The notes under the pieces were generated by a model. It was given only the letters and a program-made list of their open reading frames with translations. It had not been told where the DNA came from and made no database searches. From positions 43,555 to 107,554 of the IMG/VR virus record IMGVR_UViG_3300028909_000018: DNA of 64,000 nucleotides. One strand, 5' to 3'. This DNA is from a virus. Each line of letters starts with the position of its first letter. The stretch's first letter is position 1. The position numbers and the translations under genes were made by a program. Shown here in pieces: positions 1 through 7,292 of the stretch.

Positions 1-31
1 CTAGTCCTGTTAGAAGAATTCCCCAATTCTT

Positions 32-39
32 TATTTATA
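32..39 (-). promoter_or_regulatory. late-type promoter box TATAAATA
   Basis: The minus strand reads TATAAATA, the T4 late promoter box. It would drive a gene to the left of the window. It lies just downstream of an early-type promoter, so the same region may be used in both phases. Confidence 0.5.
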
Positions 40-42
40 TGC

Positions 43-69
43 AATATACGAATTTGCATACAATGTCAA
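43..69 (-). promoter_or_regulatory. sigma70-like early promoter
   Basis: On the minus strand TTGACA is followed after 15 bases by TATATT. Transcription would leave the window leftwards. The same architecture recurs at several other gene starts here. Confidence 0.5.
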
Positions 70-72
70 CCC

Positions 73-327
73 TTATAGGAAATAATTTGTATCCTTTACC
101 TTATCCCATGGAGCCGTGTACAACTTGAAAGGACATCCACAGCCTCGAAATGTCTCCTGCCAGACTCGAATCGTCTCTTCCTCCAACGGACCCAGCACAA
201 TCTCGGCCTGATTAGGCGGCGAAATCTTTTCGATGAAGTTAACATGCACGTTTCGAAACATGAATTTGGCGAAGACTTGTGGATAGTTAACGTCTACATC
301 GAAGACGAATCGGGCAACGTAGTGCAT
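73..327 (-). CDS. hypothetical protein, 84 aa
   Basis: No family is recognised. I chose the ATG at 327 (MHYVARFVF) because AAAAGGAAAAAA precedes it. The upstream in-frame ATG at 354 lies only four bases from a TATAAATA box and would be leaderless. The N-terminal part looks like a small alpha/beta domain and the C-terminal part contains a CGC motif. A late promoter directly upstream suggests late expression. Confidence 0.6.
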   Translation of the reverse strand: MHYVARFVFDVDVNYPQVFAKFMFRNVHVNFIEKISPPNQAEIVLGPLEEETIRVWQETFRGCGCPFKLYTAPWDKVKDTNYFL

Positions 328-358
328 TTTTTTCCTTTTGAAGAAGTTAAACATTTGT

Positions 359-366
359 TATTTATA
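359..366 (-). promoter_or_regulatory. late-type promoter box TATAAATA
   Basis: TATAAATA on the minus strand lies about 30 bases upstream of the chosen start at 327. It overlaps the stop of the DUF3307-like gene. Confidence 0.5.
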
Positions 367-727
367 GAATAAAATACGCGGTGACGAACAGGGTAAGAAA
401 ATGAATCGTCTGATCCAGACCCACGACGACGAAGAAATTATGCCTGTCACCTTTCTTATAGAAATATGACGATGCCCTAGACGTGATGAAGTCAACACCA
501 AAATGGATGACGCCATTTATTAAGGCAAATAGGAGAATATCGTTTGTGTCTATACCAAAACGAAAAATAAAAATACCCAAAAATAATATCAGGGTATACA
601 CACCGACATGTGCTGCCAGCGCCTCGTTGTTAACACTTTTATTCTGTGCCATCCAATCATTTTGGAGAAAGAAGTCTCCATACCAATGTATAAGAAGCAA
701 CACGAGAATGAGAGGTAGACTAATCAT
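362..727 (-). CDS. DUF3307-like four-helix membrane protein
   Basis: This 121-residue protein has four hydrophobic segments (about 1-20, 37-58, 65-84, 98-121). It carries the pattern I associate with DUF3307: an N-terminal HWYGDFFLQ motif, a central VIHFGVDFITSR motif and a later DQTIHFL motif. The conserved His and Asp residues lie at membrane borders. The biochemical role of the family is unknown to me. It is followed upstream by two Lys tRNAs on the same strand. Confidence 0.7.
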   Translation of the reverse strand: MISLPLILVLLLIHWYGDFFLQNDWMAQNKSVNNEALAAHVGVYTLILFLGIFIFRFGIDTNDILLFALINGVIHFGVDFITSRASSYFYKKGDRHNFFVVVGLDQTIHFLTLFVTAYFIL

Positions 728-745
728 TTCAAATCCTTTTTAAGT

Positions 746-821
746 TGGTAGTCCGTGTCAGGTTCGAACTGACAACCTTGGAATTAAAAGTTCCTTGCTC
801 CACCCATTGAGCTAACGGACT
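746..821 (-). tRNA. tRNA-Lys (anticodon UUU)
   Basis: A cloverleaf folds on the minus strand with acceptor AGTCCGT/ACGGACT, discriminator A and an encoded CCA. The anticodon loop CTTTTAA gives UUU. The T loop is TTCGAAC. The outermost anticodon-stem pair is an A:A mismatch. Confidence 0.92.
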
Positions 822-825
822 GGAA

Positions 826-902
826 TGGTAGACTTGGAGTGATTCGGACACTCGACCTTTCGCTTAAGAGGCGTCTGCTCTAACCAACTGAGCTACAAGT
901 CC
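826..902 (-). tRNA. tRNA-Lys (anticodon CUU)
   Basis: The acceptor GGACTTG/CAAGTCT, T stem GAGTG/CACTC, discriminator A and encoded CCA are clear. The loop CTCTTAA gives anticodon CUU. The anticodon stem has only three Watson-Crick pairs next to the loop, so it may be weakened. It lies four bases upstream of tRNA-Lys(UUU), and a GATAAATA box lies seven bases before it. Confidence 0.85.
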
Positions 903-908
903 AAAAAG

Positions 909-1121
909 TTATTTATCTTTCCTGTTTCTGATGTAATCCTCGACGTTCAAAAGATTCCTGAGCATTTCTCTACGCGCCATCGCATATTCAGGTCCAAGAA
1001 CCAGAAGATCATTAGTCAAACGATTAAACAGAACACGAAGTTTTTCCAGTTCTTCATCAGTGACATGATCACCGTAGTAAAACTTTTTATAAATTCCGGC
1101 CAACTCTGTATCAAATCTCAT
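909..1121 (-). CDS. hypothetical protein, 70 aa
   Basis: A short, charged, helical protein without recognised motifs. The start ATG follows AGAGAGGATATAAT, which contains a usable ribosome site. Its stop overlaps the late-type box that precedes tRNA-Lys(CUU). Confidence 0.55.
   Translation of the reverse strand: MRFDTELAGIYKKFYYGDHVTDEELEKLRVLFNRLTNDLLVLGPEYAMARREMLRNLLNVEDYIRNRKDK
910..917 (-). promoter_or_regulatory. late-type promoter box before tRNA-Lys
   Basis: GATAAATA on the minus strand ends seven bases before the first base of tRNA-Lys(CUU). With T4 late geometry the transcript would start almost at the mature tRNA 5' end. Confidence 0.45.
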
Positions 1122-1139
1122 ATTATATCCTCTCTAAAA

Positions 1140-1440
1140 AGTATGTGGGAGACTCGCGGTATCACGCGAATAATATACCCCTCTGTGCCTGTCGGTCAGT
1201 AGATAAATGCATGTCATCACACACATTCAGGGCTCCTATCTCATCTCCAAATAAGTTCTGGAGCTATGCCTAGCTTCAACGAGACCGATTTTACTCGTCC
1301 CTCCACTCCTAACATTAATTTAAGTCCCGCCCTCCAGATAGCGGTTCCGAGGTAGTTCCCGATCTCGTCCTAGAACACGTCTACCTGTGTTCAGGACCAG
1401 CCAGATAGCGACTCTGGCAATTCCGTAATCTTACTCTCCC
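1140..1440 (-). ncRNA. folded non-coding stretch, candidate structured RNA
   Basis: About 300 bases contain no convincing ORF but several tight inverted repeats: 1154-1169 (5 bp), 1259-1278 (8 bp, TGCC loop), 1279-1297 (5 bp), 1348-1367 (4 bp), 1367-1397 (11 bp with one bulged base) and 1400-1418 (6 bp). The element CAGATAGCG occurs twice (near 1335 and 1402). Flanking genes are minus-strand, so I assign that strand. It does not match any RNA family I know. Confidence 0.35.
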
Positions 1441-1442
1441 TC

Positions 1443-1874
1443 TTAGAGATTGTCAATGGCCTCTTTTAGAGATTCTAGAGTATCGACACCTTTTTGAGAA
1501 TAACCAACCTTCCATTCTTTTCCGTCCCAAACGTAGGCATATTCCGTCCAACAGTCGGGCATAGGCCATATATATTCCAGAGTCTCGGCTTCAAAAGCCT
1601 TGACATCTTCCCAAGGTTCATTACCACGATCCCTAAAGTAGGCGACACAATAGCCGTCAACCTTATTCTCCCAGCTATGCCCCTTGGGTTTGGTGCATTT
1701 CGGACCAAGAATCGACAAATTCCCCAGCCCGATCAGCTTCTCGGCCTTCTTGGTGGAATTATAATTCTCGAATAATATCTTACCATTATGTCTCACATAA
1801 CCATCCCAATGGCAGTAAATACGACGCCAGACGCCATCCTTACACAAAACAATAATATCACTTCTGGTTCCCAT
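1443..1874 (-). CDS. conserved phage protein of unknown function, 143 aa
   Basis: The N-terminal pattern GTRSDIIVLCKDGVWRRIYC followed by HWDGY resembles a small protein family found in many phages, whose function I do not know. It is rich in aromatic residues (many Trp and Tyr). A ribosome site ATAGGAG precedes the ATG by about seven bases. Confidence 0.65.
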   Translation of the reverse strand: MGTRSDIIVLCKDGVWRRIYCHWDGYVRHNGKILFENYNSTKKAEKLIGLGNLSILGPKCTKPKGHSWENKVDGYCVAYFRDRGNEPWEDVKAFEAETLEYIWPMPDCWTEYAYVWDGKEWKVGYSQKGVDTLESLKEAIDNL

Positions 1875-1918
1875 GATACATACTCCTATGATTTGAACAA
1901 TATCACTTTAAATCATTT

Positions 1919-2194
1919 TTAAACGTTGTCAACCACTTTTTTCTCTTTCATCGGAGAAACAGAAGGAACCTTCGCCTTCTCTTGAAACTTTCCGCCCCAC
2001 ACCGCGTCGTAGACACCCAAGTTATAGGCCGACGCCAGAATTTGCATCACTTCTCTATAAGAAACAAATTCGTCTGGCGTATTAAACACCGACTGACATT
2101 GTTTATGCATCCATGCCAGCGTCGCCGGATCAGTGATACGCAGTTCTACCGGAAGCGGAAAGAAAGGTATGTAATCAAGAAAATGTTGTGACAT
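1919..2194 (-). CDS. hypothetical protein, 91 aa
   Basis: I start at MSQHFLDY because GAGGGTGCC precedes it, rather than at an upstream in-frame start at 2254. No family is recognised; the C-terminal tail is lysine-rich. Confidence 0.55.
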   Translation of the reverse strand: MSQHFLDYIPFFPLPVELRITDPATLAWMHKQCQSVFNTPDEFVSYREVMQILASAYNLGVYDAVWGGKFQEKAKVPSVSPMKEKKVVDNV

Positions 2195-2201
2195 GGCACC
2201 C

Positions 2202-2384
2202 TCACTTGAACCCCATAAAAAAATCATTGATGGAAAGCGTATCAATCCCACCAAAATATTGGATGATTCCTGCGAAAATTATCATAATAGTAATGATAAG
2301 CATGAGGGCGAGGCAATGTTCAACGAATCGCCGGATTATCTGTTCTCGACGCCACACCTTGGCGAAATCTTCCATGTGGCTCAT
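2202..2384 (-). CDS. small single-pass membrane protein, 60 aa
   Basis: Start MSHMEDF is preceded by GGAGG at good spacing. A hydrophobic segment (about 26-45) follows a basic N-terminal helix, which suggests an N-in membrane anchor. The start lies just after the stop of the upstream gene, so the two are probably co-translated. Function unknown. Confidence 0.6.
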   Translation of the reverse strand: MSHMEDFAKVWRREQIIRRFVEHCLALMLIITIMIIFAGIIQYFGGIDTLSINDFFMGFK

Positions 2385-2385
2385 T

Positions 2386-2577
2386 TCAATATTCCTCCAG
2401 AATTTCGCCAGTATCTTTGTTCTTGATGAAAGCATACTGATAAGAATGTTGACGATACTCCCTCACCGTCTCAATAGCCTCCGAAAGGGTGAAACAATCC
2501 TCCAGATGCTCGGGCTCGGCACCATATCCGTAGACATCATTCCAGCCGCCCCAAATTTCATAATGTGGATAATTCAT
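2386..2577 (-). CDS. hypothetical protein, 63 aa
   Basis: Start MNYPHYEIWGGWNDVYGYG follows GGAGG by about nine bases. The protein is acidic and aromatic-rich. It is the first gene after an early-type promoter at 2606-2633, so it is probably expressed early with the two genes downstream. Confidence 0.6.
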   Translation of the reverse strand: MNYPHYEIWGGWNDVYGYGAEPEHLEDCFTLSEAIETVREYRQHSYQYAFIKNKDTGEILEEY

Positions 2578-2605
2578 GATAAAAAACCTCCGCGTTGATA
2601 TGATC

Positions 2606-2633
2606 AATATAAATGGTTTTGATTCTATGTCAA
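2606..2633 (-). promoter_or_regulatory. sigma70-like early promoter
   Basis: TTGACA, 16-base spacer, TATATT on the minus strand, about 30 bases upstream of the gene starting at 2577. It lies back to back with the late-type box for gp5 on the plus strand. Confidence 0.65.
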
Positions 2634-2635
2634 GC

Positions 2636-2643
2636 GATAAATA
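2636..2643 (+). promoter_or_regulatory. late-type promoter box for gp5
   Basis: GATAAATA lies 18 bases before the gp5 ATG on the plus strand, followed by AGAAGGA as ribosome site. Confidence 0.6.
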
Positions 2644-2661
2644 TCAAAAAAGAAGGATTTT

Positions 2662-4017
2662 ATGACAGAACGAGCATTTGGTTTTGATAACAGGCATTGG
2701 TGGGGCGTCGTCGTCAACGTCATGGACCCTGACAAGGAGGGTCGTGTCCAAGTTAGAATCCATGGCCTGCATGACGATGCGACTAATATTCCTGATTCTG
2801 CTCTACCATGGGTCAAACCTCTACAAAATATAACTTCGGCAGCACATAATAAAATTGGCAAGATTCCTGTCGGCCTGATCGTCGGATCGACGGTATTTGG
2901 GGTCTTCCTCGACGGGGATCAACAACAGCCGATAATGATGGGAACCATCGCCAAGGCTGGTGACGCAAGTAGTACAGAAACAACAGGAGGATCGGAATCT
3001 CTAAAACAAGGAACCAATTCTACGCCTCCCGGTGGGAGAATATTTGATAATGGTTTCTCGACCAGAAGCACTCAGAATATTAAGACAGATGACCAGACCA
3101 AGATCACATATCCAAATTACACACCAACCGAGCAAAATGATTCCGATGGCAAGGATATCACCGAGGATGCCCGTAAGAAGACAAAGTTCTATAGTATTCC
3201 CACCGTAGCATCATTAACTTCTATCGGTGGATCGATTCTTCAGCAGCTTCAGACTGTTGATCCACAGAATCTCAATGCAGTTCTTCCCAATGCGATTTCA
3301 TCATTTATTAAGATGAAAGATATTTCCGACCTCGGATCGACCTCGGGACTTCAAGGCGCGATGGGGAACATGTTGGGATCGGCGTTATCATCGATTTCTG
3401 GCCAGCTAGGAGCCTCCACAGTCATCAACGCACTATCGGCAGGACTGTCGGGTGCCACCCTATCCAGCACGGCCCAGAGCGTCTTATCGACGGCCCTGAT
3501 GAACATGGGTCAGACGCCCGTTCTTTCCGACACCATGAATAGCGTGACGAATCAGTCTCTCCAGTCTTTAATTAATATGATTTTACCGCTGCTACAGAAC
3601 GGTTCCGTCTCGGCCTCTGCCCTCGAATCCATCATCGCGCTGTTTTTAGAACAACTTCAAAATAATGGAATGCAGAGCATTCTCGGTGCTGGGATCACGC
3701 CTGCCAGCATCCTATCAAACCTATCGAGTGTTCTACCGACCATCGCCGGGGCAATTAACACCACGCTCGATACCCACCTTCCAAAATCTGTTTTAGATAA
3801 TTCTATATTGACTCAGGCGCTTCAGAAGTTTTCAACGAATCAGGCCTTTCTGAAGGCTCCTACGAACGGCAGGAAGGCACTTGCCATCAAGGCGGCGGAA
3901 GGGTCGGCCAATCAGCCCCAGAGCGTCATGGACACCATCTCTTCCCTTCCCGGAGTTGCACAAGGAGTGACCACCAATACAATCCAAGGTCTAGGAAATC
4001 TATTCGCAGGAAGTTAA
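2662..4017 (+). CDS. 5: baseplate hub / spike protein with gp5 OB-fold domain
   Basis: Residues 1-100 match the N-terminal OB-fold of T4 gp5: WWGVVVNVMDPDKEGRVQVR, then LPWVKPLQ, a VGLIVGSTVFGVF strand and QPIMMGTIA. In T4 this domain docks on the gp27 hub under the tail tube. T4 gp5 continues with a lysozyme domain and a triple beta-helix needle; here the rest (about 110-451) is a Ser/Ala/Leu-rich low-complexity region with no visible lysozyme motif. A separate large protein (39228-42458) carries a lysin domain instead. It is alone on the plus strand behind a late-type box and converges with the gene ending at 4014. Confidence 0.85.
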   Translation: MTERAFGFDNRHWWGVVVNVMDPDKEGRVQVRIHGLHDDATNIPDSALPWVKPLQNITSAAHNKIGKIPVGLIVGSTVFGVFLDGDQQQPIMMGTIAKAGDASSTETTGGSESLKQGTNSTPPGGRIFDNGFSTRSTQNIKTDDQTKITYPNYTPTEQNDSDGKDITEDARKKTKFYSIPTVASLTSIGGSILQQLQTVDPQNLNAVLPNAISSFIKMKDISDLGSTSGLQGAMGNMLGSALSSISGQLGASTVINALSAGLSGATLSSTAQSVLSTALMNMGQTPVLSDTMNSVTNQSLQSLINMILPLLQNGSVSASALESIIALFLEQLQNNGMQSILGAGITPASILSNLSSVLPTIAGAINTTLDTHLPKSVLDNSILTQALQKFSTNQAFLKAPTNGRKALAIKAAEGSANQPQSVMDTISSLPGVAQGVTTNTIQGLGNLFAGS

Positions 4018-4202
4018 TAAATTATTCCTTTTACTTCCTTAATTTTCTTAAGCTTGGCACCAATAAGATCAAACGACTCATTATCGATCAGCCAATCGTT
4101 CTTGCGAGTCTTATTAATTTGATCACGCCTTGCGAGACTCAACATCATATAGGCATATTCAAGCAATTTTTCTGTTGAATAGTTGTCAGGATCGTAGGTC
4201 AT
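4014..4202 (-). CDS. hypothetical protein, 62 aa
   Basis: A small helical protein; its stop overlaps the gp5 stop by four bases tail-to-tail. GAATAAAA-type spacing before the ATG gives only a weak ribosome site. It is the last member of a three-gene minus-strand unit that starts at 4928. Confidence 0.55.
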   Translation of the reverse strand: MTYDPDNYSTEKLLEYAYMMLSLARRDQINKTRKNDWLIDNESFDLIGAKLKKIKEVKGIIY

Positions 4203-4204
4203 TT

Positions 4205-4372
4205 TTATTCTCCCCGAATGAATGTCAAAAGACGATTTAGAAAATTGATTTCATTATCAATTTCCCAATAACTGTCTCCCTTATCAGAGAGACAGGATTG
4301 TTCGATAATTCTCATAGCGAGGCGGGTTTTAATCATACCCGCCGTGTTTATGAGTTTTTCTTTATTATCCAT
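4205..4372 (-). CDS. hypothetical protein, 55 aa
   Basis: Start MDNKEKLINTAG follows GGTGG that overlaps the end of the preceding gene, implying coupling. No family is recognised. Confidence 0.55.
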   Translation of the reverse strand: MDNKEKLINTAGMIKTRLAMRIIEQSCLSDKGDSYWEIDNEINFLNRLLTFIRGE

Positions 4373-4373
4373 A

Positions 4374-4928
4374 TTATACCACCTTTTCAAACTTGGGACG
4401 GGAGACAATGGTCTGATTCACGCCTTCACGAACCGAATGATCCTTGACCGTCGCCTTGCCCTTTACGGCATCACCACGAGCGGCTTCCAGATACTTCGAA
4501 CCCTTGTAAACGACGACGTTACCGGCCTCGTCCTTAAGGATATGAATATGGAGCATACCGAAGTCAGTCTCGTAAGAGAAGTGGTTTTGCATGGTGAGGG
4601 TGAAATCCTGACGCTTACCAACCTCACCAACGAAGACCGAAGCGGCGTCAGCAGCCTTCCAAGCCGCCTTACGCTCGTCTTCCTTGGCGAAAATCTTACG
4701 AACGGCAGCTTCCTGACCAGCGGTGAGGGAGCCCCAATCGGCATAATTCGTCAGCATGGTGCTGATGAAGCTGTTAGAAGACTTGTACATCTTCTCGACC
4801 AGAACGGCGCGGGTGGCGTCTTCGGCCATCCAACGTGCAGCTTTGCTCTTTTTCGCATTGGCCATCTTGTAGCCCTCAATCGCGGGAAAGTAACGGTCGG
4901 CGTGGTCATGTTGTTCGTCGTAGGCCAT
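4374..4928 (-). CDS. conserved phage protein with TVKxHxxxxGxxQT motif, 184 aa
   Basis: The C-terminal half (about 95-184) has the pattern DFGMLHIHILKDEAGNVVVY, then KGKATVKDHSVREG and NQTIVSR. I recognise this arrangement from uncharacterised phage and plasmid proteins; its function is not known to me. The N-terminal half is alanine-rich and helical. An early-type promoter sits just upstream (4957-4985). Confidence 0.6.
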   Translation of the reverse strand: MAYDEQHDHADRYFPAIEGYKMANAKKSKAARWMAEDATRAVLVEKMYKSSNSFISTMLTNYADWGSLTAGQEAAVRKIFAKEDERKAAWKAADAASVFVGEVGKRQDFTLTMQNHFSYETDFGMLHIHILKDEAGNVVVYKGSKYLEAARGDAVKGKATVKDHSVREGVNQTIVSRPKFEKVV

Positions 4929-4956
4929 GATGTTTCTCCGTTGTTCCGATGATATG

Positions 4957-4985
4957 AATATAAATCATTCATATCGGGATGTCAA
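4957..4985 (-). promoter_or_regulatory. sigma70-like early promoter
   Basis: TTGACA, 17-base spacer, TATATT on the minus strand, about 30 bases upstream of the ATG at 4928. Confidence 0.65.
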
Positions 4986-5002
4986 CGGATATTTTTAAAA
5001 AA

Positions 5003-5149
5003 TTAGAGAAATTTCTGATTAAACGCCTTTGGATCAATCCAAGCACAAAAAATTAGGAATGCAACCATAGGGTTACGTGTCATCCAGATCACGAGGGCAG
5101 CACCGGCGATGATGGCCAGATCGATGAGGAATGTTTTCACATGTTTCAT
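5003..5149 (-). CDS. small membrane protein, 48 aa
   Basis: The reading frame MKHVKTFLIDLAIIAGAALV continues to a stop at 5003. It has a strong hydrophobic N-terminal segment and a second one (about 27-38). AAAGGA precedes the ATG. Function unknown. Confidence 0.6.
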   Translation of the reverse strand: MKHVKTFLIDLAIIAGAALVIWMTRNPMVAFLIFCAWIDPKAFNQKFL

Positions 5150-5171
5150 GACAAAAATCCTTTAAAAGAAG

Positions 5172-5280
5172 AGAATAACAGGGGTCGAACCTGTCACCTT
5201 ACGTCATTTCCATGGTTGGATCGTAAGGTATGGAGCCTTGCAAACTTCACTTGACGCTACTCAACTAGCCTTTCACGCCA
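5172..5280 (-). other. structured stretch with tRNA-like T arm
   Basis: The minus strand contains ACAGG-TTCGACC-CCTGT, a perfect T-arm, preceded by a hairpin with a 7-bp stem (5197-5203 with 5222-5228). No matching acceptor 5' strand, D arm or anticodon arm can be placed, and CCA is absent. It may be a decayed tRNA or another RNA; I cannot decide. Confidence 0.25.
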
Positions 5281-5448
5281 TATTACTGTGCATACCGTAT
5301 TCTCATAGATGGCGGAAACACCCATATCCGACATGGACTCCCTTTCGAGAGCAATCTGTTTAGCAAACAGTTGCCGATCCCCTCGGCTTGTCATTTCCAT
5401 TAAATTTGGCGGAAGAGTGGCTGTGTCGATCACCATACGATTACTCAT
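5257..5448 (-). CDS. hypothetical protein, 63 aa
   Basis: I start at MSNRMVIDTATLPPN after GGATGG; an upstream ATG at 5466 adds six residues. The frame runs into the structured stretch, but most of it lies upstream. No family is recognised. Confidence 0.45.
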   Translation of the reverse strand: MSNRMVIDTATLPPNLMEMTSRGDRQLFAKQIALERESMSDMGVSAIYENTVCTVIWRERLVE

Positions 5449-5462
5449 CGTACCATCCGATT

Positions 5463-5591
5463 TCAAGTCGGTGAAGGGAGCCGTCCCTCATACTCTTCCA
5501 TATTTCTATTTATTCTTTTTAATTTAGTATTTTGACCTTTGTATGTTAGCGTCTGAGAATGACAATTAGGACATATAACCATAAGATTTTT
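5463..5591 (-). pseudogene. remnant of an HNH homing endonuclease
   Basis: The frame reads NLMVICPNCHSQTLTYKGQN, the typical C-terminal end of HNH endonucleases of the CPNCHSQT type. The upstream His-Asn-His part is missing: before residue 35 of this frame the DNA encodes another protein (5590-5772) in another frame. It looks like a fragment left after an HNH gene was lost or replaced. Confidence 0.6.
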
Positions 5592-5772
5592 ATTTGAAAT
5601 CCGAAGGTACGGTTTCAATCCAAGTTTGTTTTTCATCAGAAACATACAAAACCTTGTCATAATTCTCGAAAAACTCCTTACTATCCACGTCATCCCGGAA
5701 ATTCCGAAGATGCTCGTTTATCTGATCATTGTCAAGTCCCTTATCGACCCTAACGTGAAAAATATATTTCAT
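5590..5772 (-). CDS. hypothetical protein, 60 aa
   Basis: Start MKYIFHVRVDKGLDNDQINE follows AGGAG at good spacing. It is acidic at the C-terminus. It ends exactly where the HNH remnant becomes readable in another frame. Confidence 0.55.
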   Translation of the reverse strand: MKYIFHVRVDKGLDNDQINEHLRNFRDDVDSKEFFENYDKVLYVSDEKQTWIETVPSDFK

Positions 5773-5782
5773 TTTTTTTCTC

Positions 5783-6787
5783 CTATTTAAAATAAAGTAA
5801 ACGAGTGTCACCCACGAGATGACGGTTTGTTGATGTGGACTGAATGAAAAGTTCATACTGTCCATGATCCTTCGGAGAGACACGAACCTCACGATCCGTT
5901 GGAAGGCCTAGAAGATCACGAGCATCATCGCCAGAATAGGTCTTTCCAGACTTCTTATGCTTGATACAAATTTTCTTTGATGCCTGCACCTTCTCAGATT
6001 TATTTAGCTGATAATATGCCGAACCAATATTATATTCTCCAAAATGCTCGATACAGAAGTCGCGAATCTCAGTCTTGTTATACTTCTCAGGAACCCATAG
6101 AATTTGAACCTTGTCGGTGATATCATCAAGATTACGCTTGACTTCAGATATGGAGACATTCGAAAGGTCTGTGTAGAACGAGCTAGAACTGGTTAGACCA
6201 CGAGTACGATCACTGAAATAAGCCCGTGTGGCCTGTGTCGAAACCTGTGTGGACTGACGAAGACCCTTCTCGGTGACTTCCCATTCGATGACGTTGCCAA
6301 CGGGAATACCAAGATTGGTGATGTATGAACCATAACCCTTGGGAACACGGAAGGCGAAAGTCCACTTATCAGTAGACTGGAGATGACGGATACGAGATGC
6401 AACCTGTGGGGCTATTTCGCCGTGAACATTATTTCCACCGTCAGTGATAACCATGATCAGGTAGGCGGTATCGCTATTCTCGTTTTCCTCGGAAATTGTA
6501 TCAATCATCAAATTAATGGCATCTAGAAGCGGCGTCGATCCACCATTCGCATAGTAGGATGTAATATTTCTAAGCGTCGCGACGTTCTCGTCTTTGATGA
6601 TGACGCGATTTATGGTTCTAAAGTTGACGGCCACGCCACATTCCACGACAGTCACAAGACCCTTGTGGTTCTTGTCGATGGAAGACTTCAGACTATCAAC
6701 GGTAAGGTTGTAATCGTTGATGGCTCCTGTGATATACGACTGCATGGAGCCGGAATGATCACGAATAATACCAATTTTAGTTTTCAT
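5783..6787 (-). CDS. von Willebrand factor A domain protein
   Basis: The protein has a complete metal-ion-dependent adhesion site: DHSGSM (about 10-15), GGSTPL (about 82-87) and ITDGGN (about 114-119), so a vWA fold covers about residues 1-190. The C-terminal part (about 200-334) is unlike anything I know. Phage vWA proteins often work with AAA ATPases or bind host proteins; no ATPase partner is adjacent. It heads a cluster of small genes of unknown function. Confidence 0.8.
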   Translation of the reverse strand: MKTKIGIIRDHSGSMQSYITGAINDYNLTVDSLKSSIDKNHKGLVTVVECGVAVNFRTINRVIIKDENVATLRNITSYYANGGSTPLLDAINLMIDTISEENENSDTAYLIMVITDGGNNVHGEIAPQVASRIRHLQSTDKWTFAFRVPKGYGSYITNLGIPVGNVIEWEVTEKGLRQSTQVSTQATRAYFSDRTRGLTSSSSFYTDLSNVSISEVKRNLDDITDKVQILWVPEKYNKTEIRDFCIEHFGEYNIGSAYYQLNKSEKVQASKKICIKHKKSGKTYSGDDARDLLGLPTDREVRVSPKDHGQYELFIQSTSTNRHLVGDTRLLYFK

Positions 6788-6789
6788 GT

Positions 6790-7056
6790 TTATGATAATC
6801 TCTTTCCTATATTTTTTGAAAAGCCTTCTTTGTATTCTACATTCTCCTGAATGGCTTCTTTAAATTTCTTGAATGCTGATATCAAGACAGCAATTTGAAA
6901 TCTGACCTTTTCCAATTCAAAAATATCAGGATTATTGTTCCAATTTTTGACCATCAATTCTTCTTTTTGTTTGAGGAATTTGATCTGTTTCTGAAAGGTA
7001 TCGAATTTTTGCTCTTGCCATTCGTCTTCAAACACTTTGACTGGTTCGTAAGTCAT
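6790..7056 (-). CDS. hypothetical coiled-coil protein, 88 aa
   Basis: The sequence is Lys/Glu/Gln-rich with heptad-like spacing, so probably a coiled coil. Its start overlaps the previous stop by four bases (ATGA). Confidence 0.55.
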   Translation of the reverse strand: MTYEPVKVFEDEWQEQKFDTFQKQIKFLKQKEELMVKNWNNNPDIFELEKVRFQIAVLISAFKKFKEAIQENVEYKEGFSKNIGKRLS

Positions 7057-7292
7057 TTGTTATCCTTCTTGATAAGTTTGATGTTGTAATTCACGATCTT
7101 AGAATAGCTGGAATGGTCAAGATATGCCCGAACCGATGTCTCAAAGTCTGACTCCGCATTCTTGATAACCTTTTCGACTTCCTCCGTGGCCGTCTTCATA
7201 AGCACTTCCCGAAGGGCATCCCTAAGAGCAGACTTCAGAAGTGTATTATACAGTCCTTCATCAGGAAGTTTTGTCGGGTCTAACATCGCCAT
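7053..7292 (-). CDS. hypothetical protein, 79 aa
   Basis: Helical, charged protein. The ATG overlaps the tmk stop (TAATG), which indicates translational coupling to thymidylate kinase. Family unknown. Confidence 0.55.
   Translation of the reverse strand: MAMLDPTKLPDEGLYNTLLKSALRDALREVLMKTATEEVEKVIKNAESDFETSVRAYLDHSSYSKIVNYNIKLIKKDNK

Noticed and set aside
2188-2598. Plus-strand ORF of 136 codons
   Set aside because: Antisense to two small genes with strong GGAGG sites; shadow-like composition.
2662-4017. Lysozyme domain in gp5
   Set aside because: No Glu-Asp-Thr lysozyme pattern follows the OB fold; the rest is low-complexity helical sequence.
4344-4952. Plus-strand ORF of 202 codons
   Set aside because: It lies antisense to a minus-strand gene with good start and codon pattern; its sequence has no family features.
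5172-5280. Selenocysteine or other complete tRNA
   Set aside because: Only a T arm and one hairpin form; no acceptor 5' strand, no UCA anticodon and no CCA could be placed.
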